This document shows, one piece after another, positions 9,438 to 21,800 of a stretch of DNA of 64,000 nt. Position 1 is the first letter of the stretch, and each line of letters opens with the position of its first letter. The notes under the pieces were generated by a model. It was not told the DNA's origin. It ran no database searches and saw nothing but the letters and a program-made list of their open reading frames with translations. Both the position numbers and the translations under genes were made by a program. This DNA is from Penium margaritaceum (Eukaryota; Streptophyta; Zygnematophyceae; Desmidiales; Peniaceae), in assembly GCA_023375785.1 (NCBI GenBank), contig SZWC01015090.1, forward strand, positions 1 to 64,000, written 5' to 3'.

Positions 9438-10456
9438 TGTTGGAAAAAGGACAGCCGTCAGATTGCCTCAATCCAAGGATCTACTGGGCTCGGCACAGCA
9501 ACAATAAAAAGGAAAACAAGAGGGACGAGAGAGAGATCCCCATCTCTCTCTCTCAACCCTCCTGTCTATCCTACATGGCGGGGCATGGTATGGCTGTGGG
9601 CAAGCCTCTTTAAGCGTCCCACCGATCCATCCATCCGCAGCCTTATTCACTCTTCTGATTCTAATGGAGCTCCGGAGAGCTTATTGGATGATGGTACTGT
9701 AAGCGATACATCTTGGCAGGTTTTGGACAAACAGGGTGTGTGGTATGGAAGACAAAGCAAGAGTGCGAGCGTGAGCTCCTCTCGACTCTGAGTCTGCTAA
9801 AGTGGCAAGGAAGAGGAGCACGCGGAAGATATTGTTCTTCCTAAAGGTGGATCCTGTGATCTCGAATCTTGCAAGGGCAGTCGGCATGATCAGAGCTGTT
9901 GCTGAACCAAAAGGTGCGGCCATTCCGCAATCTTGAGACACATGCCCGAGACAGAATGACGGCCACGAGAAGCTACCGCAGATCCGAACGATCTCGTCCG
10001 TGGATCGCACCGAGGGCGCAGAACATCTACCAACCTTGGTAGGCCGAGGATCGTAGAGCATGGAGCGGTGTCCGGAAGATCATATGACTAAGAACTGGAA
10101 GACACAAGGATACCGGACTACGTCAACACTTGTACTTTTTGGCTCTTAGCTAGTACAGACATATAAGTAGCCATACGTTTGTGATTGTTATTACTTTGTA
10201 TGTGTGATATCATTTTGAACAAGCTTGGTACCGTTGGAAAGCTTGTGAGATGATTCATGTAACTATGCCTTTCGCTCATACTTTTGAATCCCACAGTTAA
10301 TGTCATTGCTGAGGCAAGGCCTGTGTATGTGTGAGTGCTAGCACCTGTCTCGAAAGTCATCACCAACCATTTAGTAAAGCATCGAAGAGCTGACTCATCA
10401 GAGTACTATGTCCGAAGATTCCTAAAGGTTCTGCTATGTAAGATTTCAATAAAACA
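9438..10456 (+). repeat. Putative 3' LTR of the Copia fossil
   Basis: Starts TGTTGGAA directly after a purine tract (AAGGGGGGAA), the usual Copia arrangement, and ends ..AATAAAACA at the return to satellite, giving TG...CA limits and about 1.02 kb. A TATA-like ATATAAGTAG at 10161-10170 and AATAAA at 10448-10453 fit U3 and polyadenylation signals. There is no second LTR to compare, so limits are inferred. The last bases AACA are also satellite sequence, so the right edge is uncertain by a few bases. Confidence 0.6.
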
Positions 10457-11500
10457 CTAGTTATCAACTAAACACCTTCAATATGTAGAGGCACAGTGTG
10501 ACTAGCGTGCATAGTGACCAACCAAAGGATGCATACGTGACTGACTATGACCAAAGAATCAACTGTGTGTGGTCAACGTTGACAACTCATAAAACGAGTC
10601 ACAAATAGTCAGAGGGAGAGACATTGGTTTGGGAACCTATGCATCGTCTAGGAAGAACAACAAACTTCAAAACGCAGTGGCACGATGTGGCTACTATGCA
10701 CACCAAACAACCAAACTAGGCATATCTCACTGACCATGACCAAAGAATTTCAGTATAGGTGGTCAACGTTCACAACCCATAACGCGAGTCATAAATATTC
10801 CGAGGGGGAAATACTGGTTTCGGAATATTAGTTTTCAACTAGCAAGGACAACGGCCTCCAATAAGTTGTAGCATTATGTGGCTACCATGCACAATGACCG
10901 ACCAAAGTAAGCATATGTACTGCCTTTGACCAAAGAATTCCGATGTGTGTGGTCACCTTTGAAAACTCACAGTACAATCCACAAATGGTCAGAGGAGGAA
11001 ACAATGGTATGGGAACACCAGGTATCAACTAGCAAGCACAAGGACCACCTATAAGTAGTGGCACGATGTGGCTACCATGTACAATGACCAACCAAATTGG
11101 GCATGTGTCACTGACCATGACCGAAGAATGTCACTATGTGTGGTCAATTTTGACAACTCATAACAGGACTCACAAGTGGTCAGATGGGGAAACAATGGTT
11201 TGTGAATACTAGTTATCAGTTAGCAAGTACAAAGACCTTCAATACGTAGTGGCGCATTGTGGCTACCATGCAGAAGGACCAACCAAAGTATGTATATGTC
11301 ACTGGCCATGACCAATGAAATTCACTTCATGTGGTCAACGTTGACAACTCACAACAAGAGTCACATATAATCGGATGTGGTAACAATGGTTTGGGAATAC
11401 TGGCTATCACAAATACCTCCAATACGTAGTAACACGGCGTGGCAATGATGTACAGTGACAAACCAAAGTAGGCATATGCCGATAACCATGACCAAAAGAA

Positions 11501-11550
11501 TTTCACAGTGTATGGTCAACGTTGAAAACTCATAACCATACACTGTGAAA
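11501..11550. repeat. Perfect 15 bp inverted repeat inside a B monomer
   Basis: TTTCACAGTGTATGG at 11501-11515 is repeated in reverse complement at 11536-11550 with a 20 bp spacer. The second arm replaces the CACGAGTCACAAATGG-type segment normally present. Ordinary B monomers lack it, so it arose locally. Confidence 0.9.
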
Positions 11551-13500
11551 CAATGGGTTGGGAATACTAGTTATCAACTAGCAAGTACACAGACCTTCAA
11601 CAAGTAGTGGCAAGGTATGGCTAGCATGACAGTGACCGACCAACGGATGCATATGTCACTGGAAATCACCAAAGAGGTCCACTATGTGTGGTCAATATTG
11701 ACAACTCGTAACACGAGTCACAAATGGTCAGAGGGAGAGACAATGCTTTGAGAACCCTATTTGTCGACTCAAAAAGACAAAGAACTTCAATACATACTGG
11801 CACGGTGTGGCTACTATGCACACCAAACAACCAAACTAGGCATATGTCACTGACCATGACCGAAGAAGTTTAGTATGGGTGGTCGACATTCACAACCCAT
11901 AACACGAGTCACAAATGGTGAGAGGGGGAGACAATGGTTTCGGAATATTAATGTCAACTAGCAAGTACAACGACCTTGAATAAAAAGTAGCACAGTATGG
12001 CTATCGTGCACAATGACCAACCAAAGTAGGCATATGTACTGCCTTTGACCAAAGGAATCCATTTTGTGTGGTCAACGTTGACAACTCATAACATGAGTCA
12101 CAAATGGTCAGAGTGGGAAACAATGGTTTGGAAACACTAGGTTTCAACTAGCAAGCACAGAAACCTTCAATACGTAGTGGCACGGTGTGGCTACCATGTA
12201 CAACGTCCAACCAAAATAGGCATGTATCACTGACCATGCCCTAAGAATGTCACTATGTGTGGTCAACCTTGACAACTCATAACACGAGTCACAAATGGTC
12301 AGAGGGGGAAACAATGGTTTGTGATTACTAGTTATCGATTAGCAAGTACAAAGACCTTCAATATGTAGTGGCATAGTGTGGCTATCATGCACAGTGACCA
12401 ACCAAAGTATGCATATGTCACTGACCATGGCCAAAGAATTTCACTTCATGTGGTCAGCGTTTACAACTCACAAGAAGAGTCATAGATAGTCAGAGGGGGT
12501 AACAATGGTTTGGGAACACTGGCTATAAAAACTAGAAAGCACACATACCTTCAGTACGCAGTGACGCGGCGTGGCAACCATGTACAGTGACACACCAAAG
12601 TAGGCATATGCCTCGCCATGACCAAAAGAATTTCAGAGTGTGTAGTCAACGTTACAAAGTCATAACACAAGTAACAAATGGTCTGAGGGGAAAACAATGG
12701 GTTGGAAACACTAGTTATGAGCCGGTAAGTACAAAGACCTTCAAGATGCAGTGGCACGGTGTGGCTAGCGTGCATAGTGACAAACCAAAGGATGCATACG
12801 TCACTGACTATGACCAAAGAAGTCCACTATGTGTGGTCAACATTGACAACTCATAACACGAGACACAAATGGTCAGAGGGAGAGACAATGGTTTGGAAAA
12901 CCTATGTACCGACTACAAAGGACAAAGAACTTTAATACGTTTTGGCACGGTGTGGCTACTATGCACTCCGAACAACCAAACTAGGCATATGTCACTGACC
13001 ATGACCAAAGAATTCCAGTATGGGTGGTCAACGTTCACAACCCATAACACGAGTCACAAATGGTCAAAGGGGGGAAACAATGGTTTCGGATTATTAGTTT
13101 TTAACTAGCAAGTACAATGACCTTCAATAAGAAGTAGCACGGTGTGGCTACCATGCATTATGACTGACCAAAGTAGGCATATGTACTGCCTTTGATCACA
13201 GAAATCCGCTGTGTGTGGTCAACGTTGACTACTCATAACATGAATCAGAAATGGTCAGAGGGGGAAGGAATGGTTTGGGAACACAATGTATCAAATAGCA
13301 AGCACAGGATCCTTTAAAAAGCAGTGGCACAGTGTGGCTACCATGTACAATGACCAACCAAAGTAGGCTAATGTCACTGACCATGACAAAAGAATGGCAC
13401 TGTGTGTGGTCACCTTTGACAACTCATAGCAGGAGTCAAAAATGGTCAAAGGGGGAAAACATGGTTTGTAAATACTTGTTATTGATTAGCAACTACAAAG

Positions 13501-13646
13501 ACCTTCAATATGTAGTGGCAGAGTGTGGCTACCATGCACAGTTTCACTTCATGTGGTCAACATTGACAACTCACAACAAGAGTCACAGATGGTCAGAGGG
13601 GGTATTTCAGTTTGAGAACACTGGCTATCAAATAGAAAGCACAAAG
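13501..13646 (+). repeat. Shortened A monomer (deletion variant 1)
   Basis: 146 bp instead of 191. ATGCACAG is joined directly to TTTCACTTC, losing the segment with CCAACCAAAGTATGCATA and the CTGACCATGACC motif. The same junction recurs at 15718-15864 and 45141-45287. Confidence 0.9.
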
Positions 13647-15717
13647 GCCTTCAGTACATAGAAACATAGCGTGGAAACCATGTACAGTGACAAACCAAAC
13701 TAGGCATATGCCACTAACCATGACCAAAAGAATTTGACAGTGTGTGGTCAACATTGAAAACTCATAACACGAGTTACAACTGGTTCGAGGGGGAAACAAT
13801 GGGATGGAAACACTATTCATTGAGTAGCAAGTACAAATACCTTCAACAAGTAGTGGCACGGTGTGGCTAGCCTCCACACTGTCCAGCCAACGGATGCACA
13901 AGTCACTGATTATGACCAAATAAGTCCACTATGTGTGGTCAATATTGACAACTCATAATGTGAGTCACAAATGGTCAGAGGGTGAGACAATGGTTTGGGA
14001 ACCCTATGTTTTGACTATAAAGGACAAAGACCTTCAATACATAGTGGCATGGTGTGGCTACTATGCACATCAACCAACAAAAATATGCATGTCACTGACC
14101 ATGACCAAAGAATTTCAGTGTGGGTGGTCAACGTTCACAGCCCATAACACGAATCACAAATGGTCAGAGGGGGAAAATTGGTTTAGAATACTAGTTTTCA
14201 ACTAGCATGTACAACAACGTTCAATAAGTAGTTGCACAGTGTGGCTACCATGCATACTGACCGACCAAAGTAGGCATATGTACCGCCTCACACCAAAGAA
14301 ATCCGCCGTATGTGGTCAACGTTTATAGCCCATAATACGAGTCACAAATGGTCAGAGGGGGAAACAATGGTTTGAGAACACCACGTATCAACTGGCAAGT
14401 ACAGGAGAATTCAACAAGTAATGTCATGGTGTGGCTACCATGTACAATGACCAACCAAAGTAGGCATGTGTCACTGACCATGACCAAAGAATGTCCCTAT
14501 GTGTGGTCAACTTTGACAACTCATCACACGAATCACAAATGGTCAGAGGGGAAAACCATGGTTGTGAATGCTAGTTATGGATTAGCAAGTACAAAGACCT
14601 TCAATATGTAGTGTCATAGTATGGCTACCGTGCACAGTGACCAACCAAAGTATGCATATGTCACTGTCCATGACCAGAGAATTTCACTTCATGTGGTTAA
14701 CGTTGACAACTCACAACAAGAGCCACATATAGTCAGAGGGGGGAACAATGGTTTGGGAATACTGGCTATCAACTAGAAAGAAAATATACCTTCAGTATGT
14801 AGTGAACGGCATGGCAACCATGTACACTTACAAACCAAAGAAGGCATATGCCACAACCCATGGCCGAAATAGTTTTACAGTGTGTGGTCAACGTTGAAAC
14901 TCATAACACGAGTCACAAATGGTCAGAGGGGGAAACAATGGGTTGGGAACACTAGTTATCAAGTAGCAAGTACAAAGAACTTCAACAAGTAGTTGCACGG
15001 TGTGGCTAGCATACACAGTGACCAACCAAAGGATGCATACGTCACTGACTATGACCAAAGAATTCCACTATGTGTGGTCAACATTTACAATTCATAGCAC
15101 GAGTCACAAATGGTTAGAGGAAGAGATAATGGTTTGGGAACCCTATGTATCGACTACAAAGGACAAAGAACTTCAATACGTTGTGGCACGCTGTGGCTAC
15201 TATGCACGCGAAAAAAACCAAACTAGGCATATGTCACTGACCATGACCAGATAACTTCAGTATGGGCGGTCAACGTTTACAACCCATAACATGAGTCACA
15301 AATGGTCAGAGGGGGGAAACAATGGGGTTGGAATATGAGTTTTCAAGTAATAGCACGGTGTGGCTACAATGCACAATGACCGACAAGGGTAGGCATATGT
15401 ACTGTCTTTGACCAAAAAAAACCGCTGTGTGTGTTCAATGTCGACAGCTCATAATACGAGTCACAAATGGTGAGAGGGGGGAAACAATGGTTTGGGAACA
15501 CCAGGTATCAACTAGCAAGCACATGGACCTTTAAAAAGCAGTGGCACGGTGTGGCTACCATGTACAATGACCAACCCAAGTAGGCATGTGTCACTAACCA
15601 TGACCAAGGAATGTCACTATGTGTGGTCACCTTTGACAACTCATAACAAGAGTCGCAAATAGTCAAAGGGAGAAACAATGGTTTGTGAATACTAGTTATT
15701 GATTAGCAAGTACAAAT

Positions 15718-15864
15718 ATCTTCAACATGTAGTTGCACTCTGTGGCTAACATGCACAGTTTCACTTCATGTGCTCAAGACTGACAACTCACAATAAGAGT
15801 CACAGATAGTCAGAAGGGGTAACAACGGTTTGGGAATACTGGCCATCAACTAGAAAGCACAAAG
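15718..15864 (+). repeat. Shortened A monomer (deletion variant 2)
   Basis: 147 bp, same ATGCACAG/TTTCACTTC junction. It also shares TGTGCTCAA with the copy at 45141, which links these two more closely than either is to 13501. Confidence 0.9.
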
Positions 15865-18717
15865 ACCTTCATTATGTAGTGACACATTGTGGCAAACATG
15901 TATAGTGATAGACCAAAGTAGGCATATGCCACTAACCATGACTAAAATAATGTTTTCATCATTGAAAACTCATAACACAAGTCACAAATAATCAGAGGGG
16001 GAAACAATGGGTTAAGAAAACTAGTTTTCAACTAGCAAGTACAAATACTTTCAACATGTAGTGGCACGGTGTGGCTAGCGTATACAGTGGCCAACCGAAG
16101 GATGCAATGTCATTGTCTATGACCAAAGAAGTCCAATACGTATGGTCAATAGTTACAACTCACAACACGAGTCACGAATGGTCAGAGGGAGAGACAATGG
16201 TTTGGAAACCCCTTATTGACTAGAAAAGACAAAGAATTTCAATATGTAGTAGCATTGTGTGGCTACGATGCACACCAGACAATAACACTAGGCATATGTC
16301 ATTAACAAAGACCAAAGAATATCAGTATGGGTAGTCAACATTCACAACCCATAACACGAGACACAAATGGTCAGAGGAGGAAACAATGGTTTCAGAATAT
16401 TAGTTACTAACTAGCAAGTACAATGACCTTAAAAAAGGAGTAGTACGGTGTGGCTACTATGCACACTGTCCGACCAAAGTAGGCATATGTACTGCCTTTG
16501 ACCAAGAAAATCCGCTATATGTGGTAAACGTTGACACCTCATAATACGAGTCATAAATGGTCACAGAGGAAAACAATGGTTTGGGAACACCGGGTATCAA
16601 CTAGCAAGCACAAGGACCTCCAATATGTAGTGGCATGGTGTGGCTACCATGTACAATGACCAACAAAAGTAGGCATGTGTCACAGACCATGGCCAAAGAA
16701 CGTCAGTATGTGTTGTCAACTTTGACAACTCATAACACGAGTCACAAATGGTCAAAGGGGAAATTAATGGGTTGTGAATACTAGTTATTGAGTAGCAAGT
16801 ACAAAGACCTTTAATCTGTAGTGGCACAGTGTGGCTACCATGCACAGTGACCAACCAAAGTATGCATATGTCACTGACCATGACCAAAGAATTTTACTTC
16901 ATGTGGTCAACGTTGACCACTCACAACAAGAGTCACAGATAGTCATAGGGGATAACAATGGGTTGGGAATTCTGGGTATCAACTAGAAAGCACACAGACC
17001 TTCAGTGCGTTGTGACACAGCATAGCAAGCATGTATAGTGATAAACCAAAGTAGGCACATGCCACTAACAATGACCAAAACAATTTCACAGTGTGTGGTC
17101 AACGTTAAAAACTCATAACACAAGTCACAAATGGTCAGAGGGGGAAACAATGGGTTGGGAACACTAGTTATCAACTAGCAAATACAAACACCTTCAACAA
17201 GTAGAGGCACGGTGTGGCTAGCGTGCATAGTGACCAACCAAAGGATGCATATGTCACTGACTATGACCAAAAAAATCCACTATGTGTGGTCAACATTGAC
17301 AACTCATAACACAAGTCACAAATGGTCAAAGGGAGAGACAATGGTTTGGGAACCCTATGTATTGACTACAAAGGACAAGGAACTTCAATGCGTAGTGGCA
17401 CGGTTAGGCTACTATGCACACCGAACAGCCAAACTAGGCACATATCACTCACCATGACAAAATAAGTTCAGAATGGGTGGTCAATGTTCACAACCCATAA
17501 CACGAGTCATACATGGTCAGAGGGGGCAACAATGGTTTCGGAATATAAGTTTTCAACTAGCAATTACAACGAATTTAAACAAGTAGTAGCACGGTGTGGC
17601 TACCATGCACAGTGACCGACCTAAGTAGGCATATATACTGCGCTTGACCAAAGAAATCCGCAGTGTGTGGTTAACGTTGACAGCTCATAATACGAGTCAC
17701 AAATGGTCAGAGGAGGAAACAATGGGTTGGGAACACCAGGTATGAACTAGGAAGCACAGGGACCTTCAATCTGTAGTGGCATGGTATGGCTACCATGTAC
17801 AATGACCAACCAAAGTAGGCATGTGTCACTGACCATGACCAAAGAAAATCACTATGTGTGATCAACTTTGACAACTCATAACACGAGTTACACATGGTCA
17901 GAGGGGGAAACAAATGTTTGTTAATACTAGTTATTGACAAGCAAGTGCACAGACCTTCCATATGTAGTGGCACGGTGTGGCTACCATGCACAGTGACCAA
18001 CCAAAGCTTGCATATGTCACTGACCATGAACAAATAATTTCACTTCAAGTGGTCAACGTTGACAACTAACAACAAGAGTCACAATTAGTCAGAGGGTGTA
18101 ACATTGGTTTGGGAACACTGGCGACCATCTAGAAAGCACAAAGACCTTCAATACGCACTGACACGGTGTGGCAACTATGTACAGTGGCAAACAAAAGTAG
18201 GCATATGCCACTAACCATGACCAAAAGAATTTCACAGTGTGTGGTCAATGTTGAAAACTCATAACACGAGTCACAAATGGTCAGAGTGGGAAAAAATGGG
18301 TTGGAAACACTAGTTACAAACTAGCAAGTACAAAGACCTTCAACAAGTACTGGCACGGTGTGGCTAGCGTGCATAGTGACCAACCAAAGGATACATATGT
18401 CACTGACTATGACCAACGAAATTCACTATGTGTGGACAACATTGACAACTCAAAACACGAGATTTCAATGGTCAGAGGGAGAGACAATGGTATGGGAACC
18501 CTATGTATTGACTAGAAAGGACAAAAAAACTTCAATACGTAGTGGCACGGTTTGGCTACTATGCACACCGAACAACGAAACTAGGCATATGTCACTAGAC
18601 ATGACCAGAGAATTTCAGTATGGGTGGTTACCGTTCACAACCCATAACACGAGTCGCAAATGGTCGACGGGGAAAGAATGGTTTTGGAATATTAGTTTTC
18701 AACTAGCAAGTACAACG

Positions 18718-18899
18718 ACCTTGAATGAATAGTAGCACGGTGTGGCTACCATGTACAATGACCAACCAAAGCAGGCATGTGTCACTGACCATGACCAAAG
18801 AATGTCACTATGTGTAGTCCACTATGGCAACTCCTAACACGAGTCACAACTGGTCAAAGGGGGAAACAATGGTTTGTGAATTGATTAGCAAGTAGGAAG
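18718..18899 (+). repeat. E/F hybrid monomer, first of a duplicated pair
   Basis: 182 bp. It begins like E (AATAGTAGCACGG) and changes to F by ACAATGACCAACC, giving a five-monomer HOR. It lacks part of the F-type ATACTAGTTATC stretch before the end. The same structure and length are seen at 49274-49455, exactly 30,556 bp away. Confidence 0.88.
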
Positions 18900-21800
18900 A
18901 CCTCCCATCTATGCGGCACAGTGTGGCTACTATGCATAATGACCAACCAATGTATGCATATGTCACTGACCATGACCAAAGAATTTAACTTCATGTGGAA
19001 AATGTTCACAACTCACAACAAGAGTCACAGATAGTGAGAGGGGATAACCATGTTTTGAGAACACTGGCTATCAACTAGAAAGCACACAGACCTCTAATGC
19101 GTAGTGACATGGCATGGAAAACATGTCCATTGACGAACCAAAGTAGGCATATGCCACTAACCATGACCGAACGAATTTCACCGTGTGTGGACAACGTTGA
19201 AAACTCATAACAAGGGTAACAAATAGTCAGAGAGGGAATCAATGGGTTGGGAACACTAGTTATCAACTAGCAAGTACAAACACCTTCAACAAGTAGTGGC
19301 ATGGTGTTGCTAGCATGCACAGTGTCCAACCAAAGGATGCATATGTCACTGAATATGACCAAAGAAGTCCACTATGTGTGGTCAACATTGACAACACATA
19401 ACACAAGTCACAAACGGTCAAAGGGAGGGATAATGGTTTGGGAACCCTAAGTATTGAATAGTAAGGACAAGGAAGTTTGATACGTAGTGGCATGGTGTGG
19501 CTACTACGCACTCCAAACAACCAAACTAGGCATATGTCATTGACCGTGACCAAAGAATTTCAGAATGGGTGGTCAACATTTACAACCCATAACACGAGTC
19601 ACAAATGGTCAGTGGGGGAAACAATGGTTTCAGATTATTTTTTTTCAACTAGCAAGTACAACGACCTTCAATAAGCAGCAGCACGGTGTGGCTACCATGC
19701 ACAATGACCGTCAAAAGCAGGCATATACACTGCCATTGACCAAAGAAATCCGTTGTGTGTGGTCAATGGTGACAACTCACAATACGAGTCACAAATGGTC
19801 AGAGGGGCAAACAATGGTTAAGGAACACCAGGTATCAACTAGGTAGGACAGGGACCTTCAATAATTAGTGGCACGGTGTGGCTGCCGTGTACAATGACGA
19901 ACCAAAGGAGGCATGTGTCATTGACCATGACCAAAGAATGTCACTATGTGTGGTCACATTTGACAACTCATAACACGAGTCAAAAAATGATCAGAGGGGG
20001 AAACAATGGATTGTGAATACTAGTTATTGATTAACAGGTACAAATACCTTCAATGTGTAGTGGCACAGTGTGGCGACCAAGCTTAGTGACCAACCAACGT
20101 ATGCATATGTCACTGACCATGACCAGAGAATTTCACTTCACATGGTCAACGTTGACAACTCACAACAAGAGTCACAGATAGTCAGAGGGGGTAACAATGG
20201 CTTGGAAATACTGGCTATCAACTATAAAGCACAAACACCTTCAATACGTAGTGACATAACGTGGCAACCATGTATAGTGACAATCCAAAGTAGACATATG
20301 CAACTAACCATGACCGGAAGAATTTCACGGTGTTTGGTCAACGTTGAAAACCCATAACACGAGTCCCAAATGGTCAGAGCGGGAAACAATGGGTTGGAAA
20401 CAGTAGTTATCAAGTAGCAAGTGCGAAGATCTTCAACAAGTAGTTGCACGATGTGGCTAGCATGCACAGGGACCAACCAAAGGATGCATACGTCACTGAC
20501 TATGACCAAAGAAGTCCACTATGTGTGATAAGCATTGACAACTCATAACACGAGTCACAAATGTTCAGAGGGAGAGGAAATGGTCTGGGAACCCTATGTA
20601 TCGACTAGAAAGGACAAAGAACTTCAACACGTAGTGGCACGGTGTGGCTACTATGCACACTGAGGAACCAAACTAGGCATATGTCACTGACCATGATCGA
20701 AGAATTTTAGTATGGGTGGTCAACGTTCACAACCCATAGCACGAGTCACAAATGGTCAGAGAGTATGGGGAGAAACAATGGTTTCGGAATATTAGTTTTC
20801 AACTAGCAAGTACAAAGACCTTCAAGAAGTAGTAGCACTGTGTGGCTACCATGCACAATGACCGACAAAAGTAGGCATATGCACTGCCTTTGACCAAAGA
20901 GATCCCCTGTGCGTGGACAACGTTCACAACTCATAATACGAGTCATAAATGGTAAACGTGGGAAACAATGGTCTGGGAACACCAGGTATCAACTAGCAAT
21001 CACATGGACCTTCAATAAGTAGCGGCACGGTGTGGCTACCATGTTCAATGACCAACCAATGTAGACACGCGTCACTGACCATGATTCAAGAATGTCACTA
21101 TGTGTGGTCAATTTCACAACTCATACCATGAGTCAGAAATGGTCAGAGGGGGAAACAATGGCTTTTGAATATTAGTTATCAATTAGCAAGTACAACTACC
21201 TTCAATATGTAGTGGCACAATGTGACTACCATGCACAGTGACCGACCAAAGTATGCATACCGCACTGTTCATGACCAGAGAATTTCACTTCATGTCGTCA
21301 ACGTTGACGACTCATAACAAGAGTCACAGATAGTCAGAGGGGGTAACAAATGTTTGGGAACACTGGCTATCACCTAGACAGCACGTACGTTCAGTACGTA
21401 TTGACATGGTGTAGCAACCATGTACAGTGACAAACCAAAGGAGGCATGTGCCACTAACCATGACCAAAAGAATCTCACAGTCTGTGGTCAACATTGAAAA
21501 CTCATAACACGAGTCACACATGGTCAGAGGGGGACACAATGTGTTGGGAACACTAGTTATCAACTAACAAGTACAAAGACCTTCAACAAGTAGTGGCACG
21601 GTGTGGCTAGCTTGCACACTGACCAACCAAATGATGCATACGTTACTGACTATGACCTCATAAGTCCACTATGTGTGGTCAAAAGTGACAACTCATAACA
21701 CGAGTCACTAATGGACAGAGGGAGAGACAATGGTTTGGGAACCCTATGTATCGACTAGAAAGGACACCGAGATTTGATACGTACTAGCACGGTGTGGCTA

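Larger units (their letters stand above)
7570..10456 (+). mobile_element. Fossil Copia (Ty1) LTR retrotransposon, 3' part
   Basis: Inserted in the satellite on the plus strand. Parts present in order: end of the reverse transcriptase (YVDD box) and Copia RNase H, a long non-coding C/T-rich segment, a polypurine tract, and a putative 3' LTR. There is no gag, protease, integrase or 5' LTR in the window. It is broken: only the 3' part remains, with roughly two or three breaks in its coding remnant. LTR-LTR dating is impossible, but the family is still easy to recognise, so it is old without being ancient. The HOR phase differs on its two sides, so the locus has rearranged since insertion. Confidence 0.85.

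Noticed and set aside
8742-9791. A 349-codon open frame over the Copia untranslated segment and LTR start
   Set aside because: It is dominated by Ser, Leu and Pro from C/T-rich DNA, crosses the (CT)n run, the polypurine tract and the LTR border, and other frames are also open there.
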